Shown in pieces: positions 1 through 7,261 of a stretch of 40,328 nucleotides of DNA. The notes below the pieces were generated by a model. It did no database searches. It was not told the origin of the DNA and saw only the letters and a list, made by a program, of their open reading frames with translations. The first letter of the stretch is position 1; every line of letters starts with the position of its first letter. The DNA comes from a virus. The translations under genes and the position numbers were made by a program. The stretch spans positions 1-40,328 of the IMG/VR virus record IMGVR_UViG_3300049810_002844; one strand, 5' to 3'.

Positions 1-1
1 C

Positions 2-970
2 GCTCAATCCGAAAAAACTTGGAACTTTGAAGGTGATACGGAGAATAAAAACGGGTCCAACTCTCTTTTAGTTCATTTTTTTGAAGATTTCCCAGCAACA
101 GTTAAAAACTTAAGACATTTAAGGTTTGAGCTTAAACCTATTTATGCCATGGAGGAGAACTTTCATGGAGAGAATCAAGTTTATCTAGATGCAGCAAATC
201 AAAGTGACGCAGCTCCTGATGGCACGAACCATATTCACCAAGGCTTTATTAATCATAATTTTATCAAAGGAACTCGGCAGTGGACTTTAGAAGGTGGGGT
301 TGCGGGGCTTGTACTATCTGATTATTTTGATATATTTAAAGAAGGATATTCTTACAAGGGCAATAGGGCGTATGATGAATTTTCAAACAGAGGCAAGCAC
401 TCTACAACATGCTTAAGTCAAATCATGTCTCTAGGTATTGGAGATCCATATGATTATGCTGTCACACGAGAAGAGGCTAAACAAATTGCGGAAGAATATG
501 TTATAAACATTGCAAAAGAAAGAGAGGGGTTGGATTATGTATGGTACGACGTAAGGCTTGAGTCTTGGGTTGTTGGAAGAAATTGGCTACATGAAAAGAA
601 GAATAATACTCTTTATGCTACCGAATCTAAGGCTAGAGAGGCTGCGCATAACTTAGGAATGTCGGACTCAGATTTAGTGAGCTGGGAAAAAGAATACATT
701 CCGAGAGTTTATAAAAATTCAGATGACACACTGAATAAAAGTTTTGATAAATTACTAGAAACTGATGTTCTATATATCGGAGGAAAGCAACATCATCAAT
801 GTCTCGCTAGAATTAATGGTGTTATTAAAAAATGGGAAGAGGAAATCGAATCTGCTTGTCCTGGAACTTTGGCAGTAGAAAACGGTCAGCTATGCTTTGG
901 TTTGATTGGTGCTATGTTAAATATTAAAGATTGGGTAGAAATTGCAGGAATAAGTTTTGATATATCTTAA
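2..970 (+). CDS. Hypothetical protein, 5'-truncated by the window edge
   Basis: The reading frame is open from base 2 to the stop at 968-970, and the first internal ATG is only at 149. The gene therefore very probably starts left of the window and 323 residues of its C-terminal part are seen here. No signal peptide, membrane segment or recognised catalytic motif is visible. The sequence is globular, with an aromatic-rich middle (many Tyr and Trp) and a C-terminal third that reads as mixed alpha/beta. It lies at the left end of the rightward gene block, 18 nt before the next gene, so a virion or late function is possible from position alone. I do not recognise a family. Confidence 0.75.
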   Translation, partial: AQSEKTWNFEGDTENKNGSNSLLVHFFEDFPATVKNLRHLRFELKPIYAMEENFHGENQVYLDAANQSDAAPDGTNHIHQGFINHNFIKGTRQWTLEGGVAGLVLSDYFDIFKEGYSYKGNRAYDEFSNRGKHSTTCLSQIMSLGIGDPYDYAVTREEAKQIAEEYVINIAKEREGLDYVWYDVRLESWVVGRNWLHEKKNNTLYATESKAREAAHNLGMSDSDLVSWEKEYIPRVYKNSDDTLNKSFDKLLETDVLYIGGKQHHQCLARINGVIKKWEEEIESACPGTLAVENGQLCFGLIGAMLNIKDWVEIAGISFDIS

Positions 971-988
971 AGTTATATATAATTAAAT

Positions 989-1726
989 ATGGATGATGTA
1001 TTATATGGCTGTGTTTGTAATAATGTAGTAATTGTAAGCTATTTATCTGAAGCAGGATTTATTACCCGAGGCTTATTTTCGAATAATCCTAGGTTTGTCA
1101 AACCTTCTAACTTAGTTTATAATAATCATTTTAAATTTGAATGTTATGAATTTTTTAGAAATAAAAAAGTTATTATCGAGGATCAAACTAAAATCCTAGA
1201 AGCTTCTTTTCAATCTCCCGAAGGCGTGAGAGCTGGGCAAATTGTATATGGAGAATGTCAACCAACTAAAAATTTTATAACAGATGTGATGGATAATTTT
1301 CCTGAGATTAAATTACCGTTTGAGAGAGGTAATATAAAATCGGTTTCACTTGAATCAAAAAACAATGCAATTGCTTTTTTTACTGGTTCCGAATTAGAAT
1401 TTTCAGAAGGCCAAGCAGATGAAATATTGGACGATTTAATTTGTAGTGAAATATTTATAAAAGTTCCACTGGAAGAAATGTTTTTGGATTTTTTATCAAA
1501 GGGCGACAGCGAAAATCAGTGGCGTAAAATAATAAATTTATACTGTGAACTGTCAATTAACGAGGTAAAGTCTGACAACTCAATTAAAGTATCACAGAAA
1601 GAAAATTTAATAAAAATAATTGAAAAATCTAAAGATATAAAGATTGATAATTTATCTTCATTAAAAAATGCTAGCTGGCCGCGACAGCTTATGCCCCGAC
1701 CTAATTGGTTTTCTTTCGAGACTTAA
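989..1726 (+). CDS. Hypothetical protein, 245 aa
   Basis: ATG start 18 nt after the preceding stop, with an AT-rich TATATAAT-like stretch just upstream. The 245-residue product is soluble-looking, without membrane segments or a recognised motif. The N-terminal half looks beta-rich (alternating hydrophobic residues), the C-terminal half is helical and Lys/Ser/Asn-rich, and the tail is aromatic and Pro/Arg-containing. Its last 26 nt overlap tail-to-tail with the small leftward gene ending at 1701, so the two transcripts would be antisense there. No function assigned. Confidence 0.7.
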   Translation: MDDVLYGCVCNNVVIVSYLSEAGFITRGLFSNNPRFVKPSNLVYNNHFKFECYEFFRNKKVIIEDQTKILEASFQSPEGVRAGQIVYGECQPTKNFITDVMDNFPEIKLPFERGNIKSVSLESKNNAIAFFTGSELEFSEGQADEILDDLICSEIFIKVPLEEMFLDFLSKGDSENQWRKIINLYCELSINEVKSDNSIKVSQKENLIKIIEKSKDIKIDNLSSLKNASWPRQLMPRPNWFSFET

Positions 1727-1901
1727 TTCTTTTAATTTCTTGGGGCAGTATTCTTTCTACATCCGAGCCTTTGCCTTCTAACATACATTCTGCTGGAGTT
1801 TGTCCATCAAGTAATTGATTTTCTGATTTTAGCCAGCATGTTGATTCGTAACCATTGAGGTTTTTGCTTAACATTTTTAATATAGTGTGGTTATTTTTCA
1901 T
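1701..1901 (-). CDS. Small DUF2384-like (antitoxin Xre/MbcA/ParS toxin-binding) protein, 66 aa
   Basis: The 66-residue product has a WLKSENQLLDGQTPAECM segment followed by a short acidic/Gly turn and VERIL. This is the usual shape of the DUF2384 toxin-binding domain (W-L, N, L-G-G-x-T-P, then a terminal helix). An N-terminal helix-turn-helix of a full antitoxin is lacking, so it is a stand-alone short form. No toxin gene of the usual RES partner type is adjacent. It is the only leftward gene in this part of the rightward block, and its ATG is preceded by its own GTGTATATA element that mirrors the one for the divergent PhoH gene. That supports it being a real gene. Family assignment is from pattern only. 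Confidence 0.6.
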   Translation of the reverse strand: MKNNHTILKMLSKNLNGYESTCWLKSENQLLDGQTPAECMLEGKGSDVERILPQEIKRIKSRKKTN

Positions 1902-1911
1902 TTATATATTA

Positions 1912-1936
1912 TATATACACTCGATTGGTGTATATA
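1912..1936. promoter_or_regulatory. Divergent promoter palindrome between DUF2384-like gene and PhoH gene
   Basis: A perfect 9-bp inverted repeat (TATATACAC at 1912-1920 and GTGTATATA at 1928-1936) with a 7-nt loop lies in the 48-nt gap between divergent starts at 1901 and 1950. Each arm is a copy of the GTG-TATA element seen before many first genes in the window. The rightward copy runs on into TATAAT. The arrangement is that of two back-to-back promoters, and the symmetry could also serve a dimeric regulator. Confidence 0.55.
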
Positions 1937-1949
1937 ATACATTATACGC

Positions 1950-2672
1950 ATGACTGTTAAAAAGTCCAACAAAGAGAAACCTGATTTTGTTATTCCTCAG
2001 TTAAAACAAAAAATTGCAGTAAATTCATTAAAGCTGACCGAAAAACAAAAGAAATTTTTATCAATTGCTTTTGATGAAAATACTAAACTTATGTTTATCG
2101 CTGGACCTGCTGGTTCAACAAAAACATATATGGCAGTATATTCAGCCTTAAGATTGCTGAGCGCTTATGACGAACTTGATTTGTTGTATGTTAGAACAGT
2201 AATTGAAAGCGCAGAAAAAGGGCTGGGAGCACTTCCTGGAGACATAGATGAAAAGTTTAACCCTTATATGGCTCCGTTAGAAGATAAGCTTTATGAAATG
2301 CTACCTAAGAATAACACCTCAAAAAGAGACATGTTTGACGAAGGAAGAATTTCAGCAATGCCGATTAATTACTTAAGGGGTTCGAGCTGGAAGGATAAGG
2401 TTGTTGTTGCCGACGAAGCGCAGAATTTTACATACAAAGAACTTACTACTCTGATCACAAGAATAGGGGAAAATTGTAAGCTATTTATATGTGGCGATTT
2501 TATGCAAAGCGATATTAATGGAAAAAGCGGTTTCGCTCCAATGTTTGATTTATTTAATTGTAAAGATAGTCGGGGCAATGGCATTCATGCTTTTAAATTT
2601 GGAAAGGAAGATATATTACGCAGTGAAATACTTAAATTTATTATCTCAAAGCTTGATTCCGCAAAAACTTAA
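1950..2672 (+). CDS. phoH: PhoH-like ATPase
   Basis: The 240-residue product matches the PhoH family of P-loop ATPases, common in marine phages. Walker A is GPAGSTKT at about residues 51-58, Walker B is VVVADEAQN near residue 153, and the LRGSSW segment before it and the CGDFMQ sensor segment after it are family hallmarks. Length is close to phage PhoH proteins. The biological role in phages is unsettled (RNA- or phosphate-stress-linked ATPase has been proposed). It follows the divergent GTGTATATA promoter and its 3' end runs directly into the papain-like protease gene, so it probably heads the lysis operon transcript. Confidence 0.9.
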   Translation: MTVKKSNKEKPDFVIPQLKQKIAVNSLKLTEKQKKFLSIAFDENTKLMFIAGPAGSTKTYMAVYSALRLLSAYDELDLLYVRTVIESAEKGLGALPGDIDEKFNPYMAPLEDKLYEMLPKNNTSKRDMFDEGRISAMPINYLRGSSWKDKVVVADEAQNFTYKELTTLITRIGENCKLFICGDFMQSDINGKSGFAPMFDLFNCKDSRGNGIHAFKFGKEDILRSEILKFIISKLDSAKT

Positions 2673-2694
2673 AGAAATATATTTCGAGAAAAAA

Positions 2695-3567
2695 TTGACT
2701 AATGTCCCTGTTCAGCAGATAGATGAGAGGGATTGGGTTTTGCCTGCGGATAAACTTTTCAAAGTAGCAGTCAAAGATCTAGAGAATTTTTCTTTGAGAG
2801 ACAAAACTCCTCCAGTTAAAAACCAAGGAAGCATTGGTTCTTGCGTTGGACATAGCGGTAGGGTGGTTTATGGGCACGCTAAAGAGTTTTTAAAGTCTGA
2901 GCCTAGCGCTATGCATATATATAAAACTGGACAACTATTTGACCCCTGGCCAGGCGAAGATTATTCTGGGACAACCATCAGGGGAGCAGCAAACGGATTA
3001 AAAAAGGTCGGGTGTTGTGAAGAAAAATATTGGCCTTATACTGGCAAGGAGAACGCTCCAAAAATCGATGGATATTTAGAGAATGCTGGAAAATTTAAAA
3101 TTAATGCTTTTTATGTAATTGATAAAAATAAAACAGGGCAAATTAAAAACATGCTCACGCAAGAACCCCTTTGGACTTCAATTATGGTTCACAGGGAACT
3201 TTTTAAAACCCCTCGCAACGGAATAATTGATTCGGAAAAATATCTTAATAGTGAAAAAGCAGGAGGTCACGCTATTGCGATGGTTGGATGGAAGACAATT
3301 AATAAAAAATTATATTGGGAGTTTCAAAACAGCTGGGGGAAGTGGTTTGGAGATAAAGGCTTTTTCTTTATTGAGAATTCTCTTTATAAAAAAATAATTA
3401 TTAATTCCAATGGACCTTTTTATATCGAAACCAAATCTGAAACTGAGCCAACAAAACCTGAACCAAAACCCGAACCGAAACCTGAGCCGAAGCAACAAGA
3501 AGGGTTTTTAAAATTTATCAACAATATAATTAAAAGTGTAATTGAAATTATAAAGAAGATTTTTTAA
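2695..3567 (+). CDS. Papain-family (C1) cysteine peptidase with Pro-rich linker and C-terminal amphipathic tail
   Basis: A C1A-type protease with all active-site blocks visible: oxyanion Gln44 and nucleophile Cys50 in PPVKNQGSIGSC, His192 in GGHAIAMVGW, and Asn212 in NSWG (numbered from the TTG at 2695). No signal peptide or inhibitory propeptide is seen. After the catalytic domain comes a repeated Pro-Glu-Pro-Lys linker and a hydrophobic, Lys-flanked helix at the C-terminus that could bind membrane. The frame is open leftward into phoH, so the start is uncertain. TTG 2695, preceded by GAG, gives a start soon after the phoH stop; TTG 2653 is an alternative. It is directly followed by holin-like genes, so a lysis role is inferred in place of a normal endolysin. 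Confidence 0.85.
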   Translation: MTNVPVQQIDERDWVLPADKLFKVAVKDLENFSLRDKTPPVKNQGSIGSCVGHSGRVVYGHAKEFLKSEPSAMHIYKTGQLFDPWPGEDYSGTTIRGAANGLKKVGCCEEKYWPYTGKENAPKIDGYLENAGKFKINAFYVIDKNKTGQIKNMLTQEPLWTSIMVHRELFKTPRNGIIDSEKYLNSEKAGGHAIAMVGWKTINKKLYWEFQNSWGKWFGDKGFFFIENSLYKKIIINSNGPFYIETKSETEPTKPEPKPEPKPEPKQQEGFLKFINNIIKSVIEIIKKIF

Positions 3568-3570
3568 ATT

Positions 3571-3762
3571 ATGGAACAAGAGAAACAATTCTGGAAGAGC
3601 AAGAAATTCTGGGCTGCATCTATGGCGGTCCTAGTCCCCATGCTGAACCATTTTTTAGGGTGGAATATGGATCACGAGGCAGTTACTACAGTTATGACCC
3701 CAATGCTTGCATACGTTGTTGGACAAGGTATGGCAGACCTAGGAAAAAACGCTAAAAAATAA
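3571..3762 (+). CDS. Small membrane protein, holin-like, 63 aa
   Basis: The 63-residue product has a basic N-terminus, one hydrophobic segment at about residues 14-30 and a second weaker one at about 37-55, then a lysine-rich tail. This is the size and charge layout of a class II type holin. It starts 3 nt after the protease stop, and its last base is the first base of the next gene. With the protease, the next holin-like gene and a spanin-like lipoprotein it forms a compact cassette. Function is inferred from topology and context, because holins share little sequence. Confidence 0.65.
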   Translation: MEQEKQFWKSKKFWAASMAVLVPMLNHFLGWNMDHEAVTTVMTPMLAYVVGQGMADLGKNAKK

Positions 3763-4196
3763 TGGGCCCAATATTGAATACTATTTTGGGAGCAGGAATC
3801 AAAATAGGGGCAAATTTGATTAATGCTTGGCTAGAGCAAAAGCGGCAGGACCAGCTGGCATTGGCAGCGAGAGATAAAGATACTCTGGATGCTTTAATTA
3901 AAAACCAGCAAGCTCAAGCATCTGACGGGTTTGTTAAAGCCACTCGCAGGGTTTTATTTTTATCCATAACATTCACTCTATGCTACCTTATGATATATTA
4001 TGCGCATAATCCAAGTATTAGTTATGATATGATTGTTCCTAAAGGAGATAATGCTAAATGGGGCATATTTTCTTGGTTTTTCGGAGCGACAGATTTTCAC
4101 GTTGTGACATTGACAGGAGGCCTTATGCTTTCTTCTTTTATGGATCTATGTTTTATGGTTGTAGGTTTTTATGCAATACCAAGTAAGAAAAGATGA
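3762..4196 (+). CDS. Holin-like protein, 3TM-holin type, 144 aa
   Basis: The 144-residue product starts with an amphipathic Gly/Ala/Ile helix. A charged Lys/Arg/Asp region with an AQASDGFVKATRR block comes next, then a transmembrane segment at about residues 66-82, and a second hydrophobic region at about 105-138 ending in basic residues. The layout resembles the 'holin of 3TMs' family of phages and gene-transfer agents. ATG start with a 1-nt overlap to the preceding gene and a 4-nt ATGA overlap with the following lipoprotein gene, so translation is probably coupled. Two adjacent holin-like genes suggest a holin/antiholin or holin/pinholin pair (inference). Confidence 0.7.
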   Translation: MGPILNTILGAGIKIGANLINAWLEQKRQDQLALAARDKDTLDALIKNQQAQASDGFVKATRRVLFLSITFTLCYLMIYYAHNPSISYDMIVPKGDNAKWGIFSWFFGATDFHVVTLTGGLMLSSFMDLCFMVVGFYAIPSKKR

Positions 4197-4459
4197 AATA
4201 TTTAATGATATTAAGTTTATTATTGTCAGGCTGTTTTTCAACTAAAATAAAGAGTCGGTCAGATTCCATGCCACCAAACGGGATAATTAATACTTTTGAT
4301 AATATAGATTCTGATTCCAATGGAACAATTGATAGGTTAGAATTTTATCAGTCTGCTAATCAAGTTAATTCGTATGATCCTAGTTTAGTACTAATTATAA
4401 TTATTGCTGCAGTTTTTATATGTTGTGCTATAACTTTTCGGTTTTCTTCAAAAAAATAA
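4193..4459 (+). CDS. EF-hand lipoprotein with C-terminal membrane anchor, unimolecular-spanin-like
   Basis: The 88-residue product begins with a lipoprotein signal (LLSGC, Cys14). It then has a canonical EF-hand calcium loop (D39-x-D41-x-N43-G-x-I-D47-x-x-E50), and ends with a strongly hydrophobic segment at about 64-83 followed by Ser/Lys. A lipid anchor at the N-terminus and a transmembrane anchor at the C-terminus is the topology of unimolecular spanins, which fuse inner and outer membranes in Gram-negative lysis. The EF-hand in the short periplasmic stretch is unusual. Start overlaps the holin-like gene by 4 nt (ATGA). Spanin function is inferred from topology and its place in the cassette. 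Confidence 0.7.
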   Translation: MKYLMILSLLLSGCFSTKIKSRSDSMPPNGIINTFDNIDSDSNGTIDRLEFYQSANQVNSYDPSLVLIIIIAAVFICCAITFRFSSKK

Positions 4460-4469
4460 TGTGTACATA
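4460..4469 (+). promoter_or_regulatory. TGTG-TACATA promoter-like element
   Basis: Copy of the recurrent element, directly after the spanin-like stop. The hexamer ends 5 nt before the ATG at 4475, so a transcript starting at the usual distance would be leaderless. Confidence 0.45.
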
Positions 4470-4474
4470 TTCAT

Positions 4475-5071
4475 ATGAATGACCCTTTTGCTTTAATAAT
4501 TGCATCGGTAGTGTCTGTAATTGGAACGCTAGTTAGTATCTGGTTTAAAAATAAACTAGAATATAAAAAAGAGAACTGTTTAGAGTCTAGATCAAAAACA
4601 GGATCTAATGTCTATCAGGCTTTGAAATATATTCACTCTGTTACTGATTGTGATCGAGCATATGTATTTGAGTTTCATAATGGGGAGCACTTTTTTTCAG
4701 GAAAAGGGCAGCAAAAGTTTAGTTGTACTTATGAATTTGTTAAGAACGGAGTTAGTAGTGAAGCTGGCAATTCGCAAAACCATAGAGTGTCTAATTTTAA
4801 CACATACATGGATGATTTAATTTCAGGCGGTATATTCGAATGTAAGGACGTATCCCTTCTTGAAGACCCGGCCTTTAAGAGTGTTTTAAAAAGCAAGGGG
4901 GTTGAGTCTATAGTGAATGTCCCAATTAAGACTTTAAATGGAGCGATCATAGGAATACTTGGAATAGAGTATCTAGACGCAGTTGTAGATTTTAAACGCG
5001 ACCCTTCAGATAGCGATTGTTTTACTTTTTTAAAGAGACAGGCTAGATTAATTGGCGGCTATATTGCTTAG
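4475..5071 (+). CDS. Membrane-anchored GAF-like domain protein, 198 aa
   Basis: An N-terminal transmembrane segment at about residues 6-24 is followed by a basic stretch. The next ~160 residues read like a GAF-type sensor domain: a helix with SNVYQALKYIHS, then the strand-rich CDRAYVFEFHNGEH block, a variable middle, and a VPI-x6-IIGILGIEYL strand pair near the end. Proteins with this FEFHNG block recur in phages, with unknown ligand. It has its own promoter-like element and stands apart from the lysis cassette by only 15 nt, so it may act in lysis timing or membrane sensing (speculative). Confidence 0.6.
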   Translation: MNDPFALIIASVVSVIGTLVSIWFKNKLEYKKENCLESRSKTGSNVYQALKYIHSVTDCDRAYVFEFHNGEHFFSGKGQQKFSCTYEFVKNGVSSEAGNSQNHRVSNFNTYMDDLISGGIFECKDVSLLEDPAFKSVLKSKGVESIVNVPIKTLNGAIIGILGIEYLDAVVDFKRDPSDSDCFTFLKRQARLIGGYIA

Positions 5072-5090
5072 TTGATATTATCTAATTATT

Positions 5091-5100
5091 TGCATATAAT
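5091..5100 (+). promoter_or_regulatory. TGCA-TATAAT promoter-like element
   Basis: A variant of the recurrent element with a perfect TATAAT at 5095-5100, ending 8 nt before the ATG at 5109. It would drive the overlapping sigma-to-terminase block. Confidence 0.45.
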
Positions 5101-5108
5101 AGATTTAT

Positions 5109-5501
5109 ATGCTGTATAATTACTGTAAGTCGTGTGGGTCTAAAAATTACTATGCATTGTCTCCACCTCAATTCTGTTCGAGTTGCGGCGCTTCTTTTGG
5201 GGGGCATCAGGCTGTTGCTAGCCAAGAAACTCAAAATAGCGTAAAGCCTAAGCCTTTTGTTAGAAAGCGCCCTTTAAGGAGTCCGCGAGACCTTAGCACC
5301 GAAGAAGAGACCGATCAAGATGATGGTTTGGACATAAATGAGATTCCAAAGATAAACAATTTTCAATGCGAAACTTCAGGCAACGCTTTCGGGGGAAGAA
5401 TTTTTAAATTAGATTCTTTTTTGCCTCAAGAGGAGGAATCTAAAGTTGAAGAAACCAACAAAACAAAAAGAAAAAAAAGCCGACCAAGAAAGTCAAAGTA
5501 A
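5109..5501 (+). CDS. Zinc-ribbon protein, 130 aa
   Basis: The N-terminus has a two-knuckle zinc ribbon, CKSCGSKN (Cys6, Cys9) and FCSSCGASF (about Cys23, Cys26), as in small zinc-ribbon or transcription-associated proteins. The rest is low-complexity and highly charged: Pro/Arg-rich, then Asp/Glu-rich, ending in a Lys/Arg run. Its 3' end overlaps the sigma-factor gene by 56 nt in another frame, and the AGGAGG at 5431-5436 inside it is the ribosome site of that gene. The tight overlap suggests co-regulation with the sigma factor. Specific role unknown. Confidence 0.7.
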   Translation: MLYNYCKSCGSKNYYALSPPQFCSSCGASFGGHQAVASQETQNSVKPKPFVRKRPLRSPRDLSTEEETDQDDGLDINEIPKINNFQCETSGNAFGGRIFKLDSFLPQEEESKVEETNKTKRKKSRPRKSK

Positions 5502-6249
5502 TTATTCTTTCGAGGATAAATACGAAACCATTGACCAGGAAGTTAAAAAAAGAAAAAATAAATGGTTTTTAGATTCTTTGGCTTGGTTTGATTTTGAAGA
5601 TGTTGAGCAAATTATAAAAGCTCATATCTATAAAAAGTGGGACCAATGGGATCAGTCTAGAGCTTTGGGGCCGTGGATCAACAAGATCATTACCAACCAG
5701 ATGAAAAATATATTAAGGAATAATTATAGTAACTTTGTGCGTCCGTGCCTTAATTGCCCATTCAATCAATCCAAAACTAGCATGGATCCAGGTATTAGTT
5801 CCGGATCTCTTTGTGGTTTTACTAGGACAGGCTTGCAAGATTCAGAGTGCCCATTATATGCAAAATGGGAAAAGACAAAGAAATCAGCGTATGATATTAA
5901 AATGGCGGTAACGATGGAAAACCACACAGGGGAAGTTTCTGCGATGGAAGATCCTCAGTTAGATATTGATGAAGCCATAAAAAAACTATCAGCAGAAATG
6001 AAAAAACATTTACCAGAAAAACAATATAAGGTTTACAAAATGTTGTATGTAGATCATAAAAGCGAAGAGGAGGTGGCGCAAATCATGGGTTATAAAACTA
6101 ATGAAACAGGGCGAAAAGCTGGATATAAACAACTTAAAAACTTAACAAAAATATTTAAAGAAAAAGCAATTTCAATATTAGAGAAAGGAGAAATTATAGC
6201 GTATGAAGAAGCATCTTCAACTCACACAAGAACAAAAAGATCTTATTGA
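5446..6249 (+). CDS. Phage RNA polymerase sigma factor, sigma70 family-like, with Cys-rich insert
   Basis: TTG start, chosen because a full AGGAGG (5431-5436) lies 9 nt upstream. Residues about 40-95 resemble sigma region 2 (aromatic helix, FEDVEQ, KKWDQWD, GPWINKIITNQMKNILR). Residues about 178-245 resemble region 4 (LPEKQYKVYKML, then EEEVAQIMGY, then a basic recognition-like helix). Between them lie Cys101-x2-Cys104, Cys123 and Cys135, a possible zinc-binding insert. The probable role is redirecting host RNA polymerase to phage promoters, most simply the TGTG-TAtAnT elements in this window (inference). The 3' end overlaps the next gene by 47 nt. A distant nucleic-acid-binding alternative cannot be excluded. 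Confidence 0.65.
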   Translation: MKKPTKQKEKKADQESQSNYSFEDKYETIDQEVKKRKNKWFLDSLAWFDFEDVEQIIKAHIYKKWDQWDQSRALGPWINKIITNQMKNILRNNYSNFVRPCLNCPFNQSKTSMDPGISSGSLCGFTRTGLQDSECPLYAKWEKTKKSAYDIKMAVTMENHTGEVSAMEDPQLDIDEAIKKLSAEMKKHLPEKQYKVYKMLYVDHKSEEEVAQIMGYKTNETGRKAGYKQLKNLTKIFKEKAISILEKGEIIAYEEASSTHTRTKRSY

Positions 6250-7261
6250 TTCTAAGGGCGTCAATATCACCGACCTCTCTGCATTAACTAGAGAGGTTTT
6301 TGATGATGAAAAGCTTGACGGTAGAACTAAGCAGGGGCGAGCTGTCAGAGAATATTTAGCAGAGAAAGAAATCGCTTACCAAACAAAACATATCAATAAA
6401 AAAGAAGACGTCAAACTAACTGAGGAGCAAGAAGAATTTATCATGAATAATGCCGCTTCATCAGTAAGCAGTCTTGAACTCGCTAAACTAGTATTTTCAG
6501 ATCAGTCTATAAAAAATATGAGCAAAGAATTTTGGGCTGTGCATGATTTCGTGAAAGATAATCAGCTTAATCTACATTCTGAGGAAACCGCTTTATCTGT
6601 TAGGTATAGCCCGCCAAAAGCTGACAGCAAAATAGTTAAAAAAATAAATGATTGTGTTGGCGAAGAAATGGATCTTGATAAATTAAATGTTCAAGAAAAG
6701 CGGTGTGTAGAATCTATGAGAAAATTTATGTCTGCTCCAAGGTTCCTGCAGGTAATATCAACTTACGGCAATATAGAGGACCGAGATTTATTTGAAGCTG
6801 AATTTGTAAGGGCTGCTTGGGATAAGCCAGACCTCACTACAGATGAAATTAATTTGTATATTAATGTTTGCATGGATTATATTCACTTAAAAAGGATCCA
6901 AAGTGCGATGGATAAGCTTAATAGAATGTTTGATGACGCCCAGGATCAACAAGATCTAACCGTAAGGCTGGCCGAGCTTTTAAAAACTAAAAGCGAAGAG
7001 TATAACCAATGCGAAAAAAGAATGGAATCTTTAATTTCTAAGCTTCAAGGAGACAGGTCTAAACGAATTGCCTCTCAGGTAGAAAAAAATGCAAGTATTT
7101 TAAATTTGGTACAGTTATTCCAGGAAGAAGAGGAAAGAAAGATTATGGTTAAAATGGCAAATATGCAAAAGAAGTTAATACAGGAAGAGGCGGATGTCTT
7201 GGAGAAAATGCCAGATTGGAAATCTAGAGTCTTGGGAGTTTCTAAAAAGGATATCATATGA
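6203..7261 (+). CDS. Hypothetical protein with N-terminal tandem repeat and coiled coil, 352 aa
   Basis: Two similar ~55-residue modules sit at about residues 5-57 and 69-126. Each starts with L-T-x-E-Q-x-x-x-I, continues with a Ser/Leu helix containing LA/LT-x-x-VF-x-D, and ends in a helix with A/V-x-x-(Y/F)-(L/V)-(A/K)-(E/D). They look like small helical, possibly HTH-type, domains. After a linker the C-terminal half is helical and probably coiled coil (about 215-330, Lys/Glu/Gln-rich). ATG start inside the sigma gene (47-nt overlap), and it ends in a 4-nt ATGA overlap. A small-terminase-like or DNA-binding role is possible because TerL lies three genes downstream in the same block, but no family is recognised. 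Confidence 0.6.
   Translation: MKKHLQLTQEQKDLIDSKGVNITDLSALTREVFDDEKLDGRTKQGRAVREYLAEKEIAYQTKHINKKEDVKLTEEQEEFIMNNAASSVSSLELAKLVFSDQSIKNMSKEFWAVHDFVKDNQLNLHSEETALSVRYSPPKADSKIVKKINDCVGEEMDLDKLNVQEKRCVESMRKFMSAPRFLQVISTYGNIEDRDLFEAEFVRAAWDKPDLTTDEINLYINVCMDYIHLKRIQSAMDKLNRMFDDAQDQQDLTVRLAELLKTKSEEYNQCEKRMESLISKLQGDRSKRIASQVEKNASILNLVQLFQEEEERKIMVKMANMQKKLIQEEADVLEKMPDWKSRVLGVSKKDII

Noticed and set aside
2491-2694. Protease gene starting at 2491 inside phoH
   Set aside because: This part only reads through phoH in another frame and adds no protease-like sequence; starts at 2695 or 2653 are more plausible.
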